Below are positions 1 to 4,672 of a stretch of 6,895 nucleotides of DNA, piece by piece. Position numbers and translations under genes: made by a program. The notes under the pieces were generated by a model. It was not told the origin of the DNA. It did not search any database and saw only the letters and a program-made list of their open reading frames with translations. The DNA comes from Nitrospirota bacterium (GTDB lineage Bacteria > Nitrospirota > Thermodesulfovibrionia > UBA6902 > BMS3Bbin08): contig DAOVVO010000071.1 of the NCBI GenBank assembly GCA_030637135.1, positions 1-6,895 of the forward strand, read 5' to 3'. Position 1 is the stretch's first letter. Each line of letters opens with the position of its first letter.

Positions 1-265
1 AGACACGCCATTGTGCAAGCTCAGATTCAGAAAGGGAGCCGATATCAATACCACCAACCCGTATGGTTCCCCTGTCCGGTTTGTCGAGACCTGCAATCAG
101 GTTTAAGAGTGTGCTTTTCCCGGACCCGGAGGGCCCCATAAGTGCCAGGAATTCACCTTCTTTGATATCAAAGGTTATGTCTTCGAGAACCGATATTCTT
201 TGGCTATCCCTCTGATAGCACTTCCAGATGTTCTGTATTTCGACAATGGGTTTTATGCTCTCCAT
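1..265 (-). CDS. ABC transporter ATP-binding protein, MacB/LolD-like (partial, N-terminal 88 residues)
   Basis: This is the nucleotide-binding subunit of an ABC exporter, acting on the cytoplasmic face of the inner membrane. I translated the minus strand from the ATG at 263-265; the frame is open to the window edge, so the C-terminal part is missing. Tyr17 sits where the adenine-stacking A-loop aromatic is expected. A perfect Walker A, GPSGSGKST, lies at residues 44-52. It is followed by LNLIAGLDKPDRG and then SLSESELAQWR, wording typical of the MacB/LolD/FtsE-like group of ATPases. Walker B, the ABC signature and the H-loop would lie outside the window. The gene begins 5 nt after the stop of the adaptor gene, so the two are almost certainly one operon, and a permease is expected further left. 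No clear Shine-Dalgarno precedes the ATG, so translational coupling to the upstream gene is likely. The family call is strong; the substrate cannot be told. Confidence 0.93.
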   Translation of the reverse strand, partial: MESIKPIVEIQNIWKCYQRDSQRISVLEDITFDIKEGEFLALMGPSGSGKSTLLNLIAGLDKPDRGTIRVGGIDIGSLSESELAQWRV

Positions 266-270
266 GCGTT

Positions 271-1488
271 TTATTGTTGGGCAATCTTAATCCGGTCTCT
301 ATTTTTCAACTTTTTAGACGGATTTATCACAACTCTGTCGCCGACGCTTAATCCGTTCAATACCTCTACTGATTCGCCAAGAGCCCTTCCGATAGTAATG
401 AATGTTTCAACCAGGTTATTATCATTTATCAGGAAAACCGCTTTTTTCCCATTACGGTCTACTACTGCAGCAGTATGAACAACTGTGAGAGGGGTCGTCT
501 CTTCAGGTTTTACAGGCCGGGTAAGAAAAGCAACTTTGGCGCTCATCTCGGGTAATGTTCGCTTGTCTCTTTCGATAAACCGCACTTTGACAAGCACGGT
601 TGCCTTGGTTCGGTCTGCTGTGGGTACGATCATGTGCACTTCACCGCGGAAACGCGAATCCGGCAGGGCATCAAGCTGAATCTCGCAGGGCTGTCCAACA
701 GATACGTTCTTCAGATTGGACTCTGAAACGTCAACCTCAACCTGGAGTGAATCCATGTCGGCGATAGTTACTACTGCAGCCTTTGCATCGGCAGATGCTC
801 CCAGGGGGGTAACGATATCACCCAGGTCTGCATTTTTAGTTAACACTACAGCATTAAAAGGCGCACGAATAAGCGTGTATTCGAGAGTCACCTGAGCCCC
901 CTTAAGCACTGCGGCTTGAGCCCTGACCGATGCCCCTGCCGCTTTAACCGCGGCAACTGCCTTCCTGTACCGGGCTTCTGATGAATCGTAATCCCGCTGA
1001 GTGATAAGACCTGTAACTATTAACTCCTTGTTCCGGTTAAATGAAAGTGTGGCGTCCTGGAGCTCAGCACGTGCCTGATCAAGATTAAATCTGGCAACTT
1101 TCAGGTTTGCTTCAGCCTGGTCGCGGATGGCAATGGCGTCTTCATTTTCCAGCCGGGCTATTACCTGCCCTTTTTTTACCTTGCTTCCTTCTTCGACATT
1201 CAACGATATAAGACGTCCGGTAACCTTGGACGCTACAGCAGCTTTACGCTGTGCAACCACATAGCCGCTGGCATTCAAGGACGTGAAGGTCTGCGAGGAA
1301 TATATCAGGGAAACGCTTTTTACCTGAACTGTATGCGTTGATACAAAAAATCCAGCAAAGTAGAGAACAGCTACCAAGACTATGAGCAGGAATACTCCTG
1401 CCAGGTAGACAGAACGTTTGCGTTTCCTTGTTGAAACGGTAATTTGCGATTTGTCTATCTTTAATCCTGAAAGGTCTTCATTCGCCAT
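271..1488 (-). CDS. Efflux periplasmic adaptor (HlyD/MacA-type membrane fusion protein)
   Basis: This 405-residue protein should bridge an inner-membrane ABC transporter and an outer-membrane channel. The basic stretch RKRKR (residues 21-25) precedes one hydrophobic segment at about 27-49, giving an N-in anchor with a periplasmic body. The first lipoyl half is at about 75-115 (GYVVAQRKAAVASKVTGRL, then EEGSKVKKGQVIARLE). An Ala/Glu/Arg-rich stretch at about 117-200 should form the alpha-helical coiled-coil hairpin. The second lipoyl half follows (LIRAPFNAVVLTKNADLGDIVTP), then the beta-barrel (MDSLQVEVDVSESNLKNVSVGQ) and a membrane-proximal domain to the C-terminus (LVETFITIG, LSVGDRVVI). Length and domain order fit the RND/MacA adaptor family. 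An AGAGG sequence lies about 9 nt upstream of the ATG. The ABC ATPase gene begins 5 nt downstream, so a MacAB-like ABC system is favoured over an RND pump. Substrate unknown. Confidence 0.93.
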   Translation of the reverse strand: MANEDLSGLKIDKSQITVSTRKRKRSVYLAGVFLLIVLVAVLYFAGFFVSTHTVQVKSVSLIYSSQTFTSLNASGYVVAQRKAAVASKVTGRLISLNVEEGSKVKKGQVIARLENEDAIAIRDQAEANLKVARFNLDQARAELQDATLSFNRNKELIVTGLITQRDYDSSEARYRKAVAAVKAAGASVRAQAAVLKGAQVTLEYTLIRAPFNAVVLTKNADLGDIVTPLGASADAKAAVVTIADMDSLQVEVDVSESNLKNVSVGQPCEIQLDALPDSRFRGEVHMIVPTADRTKATVLVKVRFIERDKRTLPEMSAKVAFLTRPVKPEETTPLTVVHTAAVVDRNGKKAVFLINDNNLVETFITIGRALGESVEVLNGLSVGDRVVINPSKKLKNRDRIKIAQQ

Positions 1489-1665
1489 AAACTCACGCCT
1501 CTTTCATTGTATTGCCAGGTGCTCACTTGTAAAAAAATGCTGTATATGCCTTATATTTTACGGTATTTTTAGCAATTTTTATATGTAAGAATGAGGTCAT
1601 ACTTTTAATTGATAAATTTGACCTATTCTGATATATATACTTAAAAAAAGGAAAAGGAATCACCT

Positions 1666-1704
1666 ATGAAAAAGGCTGTCAAACTTGACATATTAATTGC
1701 CTAA
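1666..1704 (+). CDS. Possible 12-codon mini-ORF ending in the attC-like site
   Basis: The reading is MKKAVKLDILIA followed by TAA. A purine-rich AAGGAAAAGGA ends 7 nt before the ATG and would serve as a ribosome binding site, and an in-frame stop at 1642-1644 closes the frame upstream. The stop codon TAA (1702-1704) lies within the left core box of the attC-like site, an arrangement seen in integron gene cassettes, where genes often end at or inside attC. It is too short to judge as a protein. It could be the stub of a lost cassette gene, a leader peptide, or chance. Confidence 0.25.
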   Translation: MKKAVKLDILIA

Positions 1705-1782
1705 TAATGAAATCCAGCCCCACCGTTTTGCTTCGCTTTTGCTTGTAAAACGAAGCAGTGGGGGCTGATTTTGACGTTAGGC
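1699..1782 (+). other. attC-like integron recombination site (orphan candidate)
   Basis: This is an 84-bp imperfect inverted repeat. The right end is GTTAGGC (1776-1782), a perfect match to the attC R' box GTTRRRY. The left end is GCCTAAT (1699-1705), matching the R'' box RYYYAAC except for the last base. Inside lie short unpaired spacers (AATG on the left, TGAC on the right). Next comes an AAAT/ATTT stem, one unpaired C on the left arm (1714; a G on the bottom strand), then CAGCCCC (1715-1721) paired with GGGGCTG. The top is a GCTTCG/CGAAGC plus TTTT/AAAA stem with a 6-nt loop (1741-1746). Known attC sites share this plan: two core boxes, an unpaired spacer, extrahelical bases on one arm, and a variable terminal structure. 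No integrase gene or second full attC is in the window. A fortuitous MITE-like palindrome is the main alternative. Confidence 0.55.
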
Positions 1783-1813
1783 ATGAAAAAATAGTATCAA
1801 AAAAATGAATACT

Positions 1814-1835
1814 CCCCGCCGCAAAGACGGCGGGG
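1814..1835. repeat. GGGG-closed hairpin A (8-bp stem, CAAAGA loop)
   Basis: CCCCGCCG (1814-1821) pairs perfectly with CGGCGGGG (1828-1835) around the 6-nt loop CAAAGA, and the right arm is followed by TAT. It has the same geometry as the hairpin at 1910-1933, which has the loop CAGAGA and the same GGGG-TAT right border, with base-pair swaps inside the stem. No T-run follows, so a terminator role is not supported. It is likely a copy of a dispersed structured repeat. Confidence 0.75.
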
Positions 1836-1871
1836 TATCGTTAGGTAAAATTTATTAGTTTTAAAAATCCC

Positions 1872-1907
1872 CCCTATCCCCCCTTTTCCAAAGGGGGGTA
1901 TATAGGG
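1872..1907. repeat. C6/G6 palindromic repeat
   Basis: CCCCCCTTT (1878-1886) pairs with AAAGGGGGG (1890-1898) around a 3-nt TCC loop. The stem extends through CCCTAT (1872-1877) and ATAGGG (1902-1907), leaving a 3-nt TAT bulge on the right. A further C-run (1869-1874) precedes it, making a CCCCCCTATCCCCCC tract. Palindromes of this wording are frequent dispersed intergenic elements in many bacterial genomes; that statement is from memory. It has no coding content. Confidence 0.75.
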
Positions 1908-1909
1908 AA

Positions 1910-1933
1910 ACCCCACAGCAGAGACTGTGGGGT
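1910..1933. repeat. GGGG-closed hairpin B (9-bp stem, CAGAGA loop)
   Basis: ACCCCACAG (1910-1918) pairs perfectly with CTGTGGGGT (1925-1933) around the loop CAGAGA. It parallels the hairpin at 1814-1835: same four outer C:G pairs, same loop length, loop wording CARAGA, and TAT after the GGGG run. It lies about 57 bp before the oxidoreductase start, so it would fall in that gene's leader if transcription begins upstream. Confidence 0.75.
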
Positions 1934-1990
1934 ATTAAAAACATGAAAAATTAATCTTGTAACGAGGGGGGGCTTCAGTTTAAAAAACCA

Positions 1991-2935
1991 ATGAAAGCAA
2001 TAGTAACAAATAAATACGGATCAGTCGATGTTCTGGAGTACCAGGAAGTGGAAAAACCTGTCATTAAAAATGATGAAATATTGGTTCAGGTTCACGCCTG
2101 TTCAGTGAATCCAGTGGATTGGAAAATCAGAAGAGGTGATGTAAAGTGGCTGACTGGTAGAAAACCGCCCAGAATTTTGGGAGGTGATTACGCCGGGGTT
2201 GTCGCTGAGGCAGGAAAAGGGGTCAGAGGCTATAAGGCAGGAGATGCTGTGTGGGGGATGGTGCATGCATTCAAAGGTGGGACGTATGCAGAATATGTCA
2301 AGGTGAAGAAAGAAGAAATTTGTCTGAAGCCAGAAAATTTGAGCTTTGAAGAAGCTTCCTCCATACCTTTAGTGGGGTTAACAGCATATCAATCCTTAAT
2401 TTGTAAGGGCCGGCTCAAGAAGGGCGATCATATACTGGTCAATGGGTGCTCAGGAGGTGTTGGACTTGCAGGATTACAGATTGCAAAGGCGCTTGAGTGC
2501 AAGGTTACCGGAGTATGCAGCACCAGTAATCTGCAATTAGCACAAAAAGCGGGAGCTGATTATGTCATTGATTATACAAAAGAGGATGTATTTAAAAGTA
2601 AGGTGATGTATGACATTTTTTTTGACGCTGTGGCGAAAAAGTCATTTTCCCAGGCAAAGACCATACTCAAGGAAGGAGGTACTTACGTTACTACCGTGCC
2701 TTCGCTTCAATCATTGGTTTTGGGACCATTTACCAACATGGTCAGTACCAGAAAAGTCAAAATAATTTTTGTCAAACCCAGCACAAAGGATCTGGCGATA
2801 CTTAAGGAAATAGTAGAAGACGGGAAATTGGTTCCTGTGGTTGAGAAAGTCTATCCATTAAATGGGGTCCGCGAGGCACATACCCGCAGTGAAACTGGAC
2901 GAGTTGTGGGAAAGCTCGTATTAAAAGTTGTTTAA
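1991..2935 (+). CDS. Zinc-independent medium-chain dehydrogenase/reductase (quinone oxidoreductase-like, NAD(P)H-dependent)
   Basis: This 314-residue soluble oxidoreductase of the MDR superfamily has a GroES-like N-terminal half (about 1-125) and a Rossmann cofactor domain (about 130-265). ACSVNPVDWKIR (36-47) and GGDYAGVV (64-71) are typical of the zinc-free quinone oxidoreductase/enoyl reductase branch. The catalytic zinc ligands of classical alcohol dehydrogenases are not at their usual places, and no structural four-cysteine lobe is visible. The nucleotide-binding loop NGCSGGVGLAGLQIAK (151-166) fits the family motif, and the following strand KVTGVCST (171-178) has no acidic residue at its end, which would suit NADPH. 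Length and the C-terminal GRVVGKLVL fit the family. No start codon precedes the ATG in frame before a stop at 1952. The only G-rich stretch (GAGGGGGG, from 1964) is about 20 nt away, so the ribosome binding site is weak or atypical. Substrate unknown; it stands alone. Confidence 0.88.
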   Translation: MKAIVTNKYGSVDVLEYQEVEKPVIKNDEILVQVHACSVNPVDWKIRRGDVKWLTGRKPPRILGGDYAGVVAEAGKGVRGYKAGDAVWGMVHAFKGGTYAEYVKVKKEEICLKPENLSFEEASSIPLVGLTAYQSLICKGRLKKGDHILVNGCSGGVGLAGLQIAKALECKVTGVCSTSNLQLAQKAGADYVIDYTKEDVFKSKVMYDIFFDAVAKKSFSQAKTILKEGGTYVTTVPSLQSLVLGPFTNMVSTRKVKIIFVKPSTKDLAILKEIVEDGKLVPVVEKVYPLNGVREAHTRSETGRVVGKLVLKVV

Positions 2936-2936
2936 T

Positions 2937-2977
2937 GATATCAATGAAATTCAAATAATTGAAATTATACGGATATC
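2937..2977. repeat. Imperfect inverted repeat just after the oxidoreductase stop
   Basis: TTCAA (2950-2954) and TTGAA (2959-2963) form a small stem around ATAA, with more pairing outside (AA/TT) and a GATATC copy at each end (2937-2942 and 2972-2977). It begins 1 bp after the TAA of the upstream gene, between two convergent transcription units, a usual place for a terminator. The stem is AT-rich and no clear T-run follows on either strand, so a terminator role is only possible. Confidence 0.35.
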
Positions 2978-2984
2978 TCATGGT

Positions 2985-3070
2985 TCATTTATGGGATACA
3001 GGTTTAATTTTTTGTCTGACACGCCATTCCAGCAGATACTTCGGCAAGTCCGGCACCACTGACTTTGACG
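2985..3070 (-). other. Protein-like frame without a start, possible gene remnant or translated repeat
   Basis: On the minus strand directly downstream of the small gene, a frame reads VVPDLPKYLLEWRV and then RQKIKPVSHK, ending at TGA (2985-2987). It lacks an ATG and a ribosome binding site; only GTG codons are available. The wording, with aromatic, leucine and basic residues in sensible spacing, looks more like protein than random intergenic DNA, but it is under 30 codons. It could be the tail of a decayed gene or a dispersed repeat that happens to be open. I do not recognise a family. Confidence 0.2.
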
Positions 3071-3232
3071 TTATTCTACCGGTTTTATTTCTGCGACATT
3101 CGCCACAGGAATTGCAAGCCAGCCGCTCTCAGAACGAATATAAACCTCTGTTTCGCCTACTTCAACAAGAATGCCCCTGTAAACAATATCCGCTGTTATT
3201 ACCTCAACTTCTTTCCCCATTAACTCCCGCAT
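3071..3232 (-). CDS. Small conserved-looking protein, 53 residues, possible Sm/SH3-like beta barrel
   Basis: I found this by translating the minus strand after the yihY-family stop. It starts MRELMGKEVEVITADI and ends VANVAEIKPVE. A strong Shine-Dalgarno (GGAGG, 5 nt before the ATG) is embedded in the last codons of the upstream gene, and the start lies only 2 nt after that gene's TAA, so translation is likely coupled. Alternating hydrophobic residues suggest about five short strands: KEVEVITA, IVYRGILVEVG, EVYIRSE, GWLAIPV, VAEIKPV. The G-K-x-V-x-V opening, the central Y-x-G-x-L and the final I-x-x-I-like end resemble the outline of Sm-like or SH3-type small barrels. That resemblance is inference from pattern, not a recognised family. 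There is no signal peptide, membrane segment or cysteine. It is probably the last gene of the receiver-YihY cluster; function unknown. Confidence 0.75.
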   Translation of the reverse strand: MRELMGKEVEVITADIVYRGILVEVGETEVYIRSESGWLAIPVANVAEIKPVE

Positions 3233-3234
3233 TA

Positions 3235-4038
3235 TTACCTCCCTCCCATGTTACTCACGAATTCAGCTCCCAGAAGAAAAATACATGAGGAATAAAAAAC
3301 CCATAACAGGAAAAGGATAGATGTAGTTAGTGAACCATATATTGTTCCAAAATGAATTATACTTACATACCAGGTGAAAAAATATTTGGACAACTCCCAC
3401 ATTACAGTTACAAAGAGCGCACCGATAAAAGCATTTTTCCACGATATTTTTATTCTCGGGATAATTATATAAATCGCCGAAGAGATCATGAGAACAAGAA
3501 TAAAAGGAGTAACATAGGTGAGCAGAATGCCTGCCTTATAACCGATTCCCAGGCCAAATACACTGATAGAATATTTTTTAAAAATAGCTGCGATGGTACT
3601 CAGGGTAAAGGAAATCAAGAGAAAAACAATCACAAGCGTAACTATAAGAACATAACTGAAGGTAGACAAGAGCACATGCCTTTTTTTCGGAATCTTAAAA
3701 ATTCTATTAATCGCGCGCTCTATTGAATAAAAAAGCTGTAAGGATAAGATTATATATACAATAAGCATCAGCACACTTATGCCTTTGTATGTGATAACTT
3801 TTCTTAACTCCGCCGTTATTCCTTCCGTTACCTCGGGAAAGAGATTTATAAGTCCGGAAAGGGTAAACTGATAGATTTCCTGGTTTTCCCCCATAAGATA
3901 GCCAAACAGGGTAATAATCAAAAGACTTAAAGGGATCAAAGCTACTATTGAAAAATATGATATTGACGCTGCAAGGTATAAACATTCATCTTTTACAAAT
4001 GCCAGTATGCTCCTACCGAGAGCTCTTATCAAGTACAT
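3235..4038 (-). CDS. YihY/virulence factor BrkB family membrane protein
   Basis: This 267-residue integral inner-membrane protein has six predicted helices at about 22-47, 86-105, 123-152, 170-194, 202-223 and 237-258. Family marks are visible: AASISYFSIVALIPLSLL (23-40), RAINRIFKI (108-116), IIIPRIKISWKNAFIGALF (191-209), and YGSLTTSILFLLWVF followed by LLGAEF near the C-terminus. Family members were once annotated as ribonuclease BN, a label now regarded as wrong; their transport or envelope role is not settled. The ATG is preceded by a good AGAGG about 6-8 nt away. The gene starts inside the end of the receiver-domain gene (26-nt overlap) and its stop is 2 nt before the small 53-residue gene, so the three form one transcription unit. 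The length is slightly short for the family because the C-terminus ends right after the last helix. Confidence 0.93.
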   Translation of the reverse strand: MYLIRALGRSILAFVKDECLYLAASISYFSIVALIPLSLLIITLFGYLMGENQEIYQFTLSGLINLFPEVTEGITAELRKVITYKGISVLMLIVYIILSLQLFYSIERAINRIFKIPKKRHVLLSTFSYVLIVTLVIVFLLISFTLSTIAAIFKKYSISVFGLGIGYKAGILLTYVTPFILVLMISSAIYIIIPRIKISWKNAFIGALFVTVMWELSKYFFTWYVSIIHFGTIYGSLTTSILFLLWVFYSSCIFLLGAEFVSNMGGR

Positions 4039-4384
4039 TCGCTACCTCTTTTACAAGTTGCCCGATAGTGAACGGGCGCTTCAAGATAAAATTAAATCCT
4101 TCTTTCTTCAACTCAGAATCCAAAATCCCTACAGCTCCCCGCAATAATATAAAAGGTGTACCCCCTGCCCTTTTCTGGATTTCCCTTAATTTATCAATGG
4201 TATATCCATTGTCAGTTAAGTCTATCACAATAAGAGAAGACTTTCCCGGAGCCAATACATCACGCCCTTTTATATCAAATGCATTATCTGTACTTTCAAT
4301 ATCCAGCACCTCAAATCCTTCTTCTTCAAGCTGTGCCTTGATCATCTTTCTCATCTTCCAGTTTTTTATGACTAAAATTAACAT
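4013..4384 (-). CDS. Degenerate response-regulator receiver domain protein (stand-alone)
   Basis: This 123-residue single-domain protein has the alternating beta/alpha order of CheY-like receivers. The core strands read MLILVI, SLIVIDL (50-56), TPFILL (76-81) and FNFILKRPF (97-105). Asp55 sits at the phospho-acceptor position and Lys102, before Arg-Pro-Phe, is the conserved lysine. The acidic pair that binds magnesium at the end of strand 1 is replaced by Lys7-Asn8, and the Thr/Ser switch position after strand 4 is Arg82. Normal aspartate phosphorylation is therefore doubtful, and it may act as a phosphorylation-independent interaction domain. There is no output domain. The gene lacks a visible Shine-Dalgarno before its ATG and overlaps the yihY-family gene by 26 nt, suggesting that the two products are made together. 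No histidine kinase is nearby in the window. Confidence 0.8.
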   Translation of the reverse strand: MLILVIKNWKMRKMIKAQLEEEGFEVLDIESTDNAFDIKGRDVLAPGKSSLIVIDLTDNGYTIDKLREIQKRAGGTPFILLRGAVGILDSELKKEGFNFILKRPFTIGQLVKEVANVLDKSSR

Positions 4385-4427
4385 AATTTGTTATGCACTC
4401 TTAAACATTACACGTCATGTAAACTCT

Positions 4428-4567
4428 GTTAGAAATTTAACAATCTCTCATGGTATGCGCTGACGGTGGCTTTGTACCCCGTAAGACCTTTGGTCTCTTA
4501 CGGGGTGAACAACCGTCGGCTTTTAAAGCTCATCACTATAACATCCCGTTAGAGATAAATTTCTAAC
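4428..4567. repeat. 12-bp inverted copies bracketing the hairpin block downstream of der
   Basis: GTTAGAAATTTA occurs on the plus strand at 4428-4439 and on the minus strand at 4556-4567. The two copies bracket one hairpin (4476-4506) and run into the next (4542-4573). A 12-base inverted match this close together is more than expected by chance, but no target duplication or coding sequence is visible. The whole space 4385-4672 between der and the receiver gene contains only such structures; I see no gene in it. Confidence 0.4.
4459..4520. repeat. Nested inverted repeat, hairpin C downstream of der
   Basis: The inner stem ACCCCGTAAGA (4476-4486) pairs perfectly with TCTTACGGGGT (4496-4506). 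The loop region can instead pair GACC with GGTC around TTT. An outer arm, GCTGACGGT (4459-4467) with ACCGTCGGC (4512-4520), has one mismatch. The right inner arm is followed by GAAC, as in the next hairpin. There is no T-run on either strand after the stem. In the direction of der transcription it lies about 150 bp past the stop codon, so an RNA 3'-end or processing function is possible but not shown. Confidence 0.7.
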
Positions 4568-4573
4568 GGGATG
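4542..4573. repeat. Hairpin D downstream of der (12-bp perfect stem)
   Basis: CATCCCGTTAGA (4542-4553) pairs perfectly with TCTAACGGGATG (4562-4573) around an 8-nt AT-rich loop. The stem ATCCCGTTAGA differs from hairpin C (ACCCCGTAAGA) at two positions, and both changes are matched on the opposite arm. The right arm continues GAAC in both. This is the first strong hairpin met by transcripts leaving der, 100 bp past its stop. Confidence 0.75.
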
Positions 4574-4672
4574 AACTTTCTCTAACTGCGCAAAAGGAAC
4601 AGAAGCGTACTTATTGACTCTCTGACTGCATGACTTCATCACCTGTTATCGTTTAGAATTTAAATATGAGAA

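Larger units (their letters stand above)
1489..1990. other. 502-bp intergenic block with four consecutive hairpins
   Basis: The block separates two divergently transcribed genes. The part next to the adaptor gene (about 1505-1660) is very AT-rich and shows no convincing promoter hexamer pair on either strand, although a promoter for the minus-strand operon must lie near here. The rest is filled with structure: an attC-like inverted repeat (1699-1782), two GGGG-closed hairpins (1814-1835 and 1910-1933) and a C6/G6 hairpin (1872-1907). Apart from a 12-codon ORF (1666-1704) I see no coding potential. None of the hairpins is followed by a T-run in either direction, so none looks like an intrinsic terminator. 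Confidence 0.7.

Noticed and set aside
1618..1646. TTGACC with TATACT or TTAAAA as a promoter
   Set aside because: TATACT is only 12 bp from TTGACC, and at 17 bp the only box is TTAAAA, a poor match; the region is simply AT-rich.
1685..1710. TTGACA followed by TAATAAT-like bases as a plus-strand promoter
   Set aside because: The -35 is perfect, but the possible -10 boxes are only 11-14 bp away, and the bases belong to the mini-ORF and the attC-like left end.
1840..1846. GTTAGGT as a second attC core box, 64 bp after the first
   Set aside because: No RYYYAAC partner upstream and no palindrome reaching it; the nearby stem at 1814-1835 is a separate perfect hairpin. A 7-base match alone is not enough.
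1814..1933. GGGG-closed hairpins as intrinsic terminators
   Set aside because: No run of T follows the stems on either strand, and no gene ends within a sensible distance upstream.
3018..3028. GACACGCCATT shared with the extreme left end of the window (positions 2-12)
   Set aside because: A few exact 11-base matches are expected by chance in about 7 kb, and the left copy is inside the ABC ATPase gene with no similarity beyond it.
2959..3288. 109-codon plus-strand ORF
   Set aside because: It runs antisense over the small 53-residue gene and the end of the yihY-family gene, has no ribosome binding site, and its protein is not sensible in composition.
3948..4463. 171-codon plus-strand ORF
   Set aside because: It is the antisense shadow of the receiver-domain gene and the start of the yihY-family gene, both of which have clear family motifs on the minus strand.
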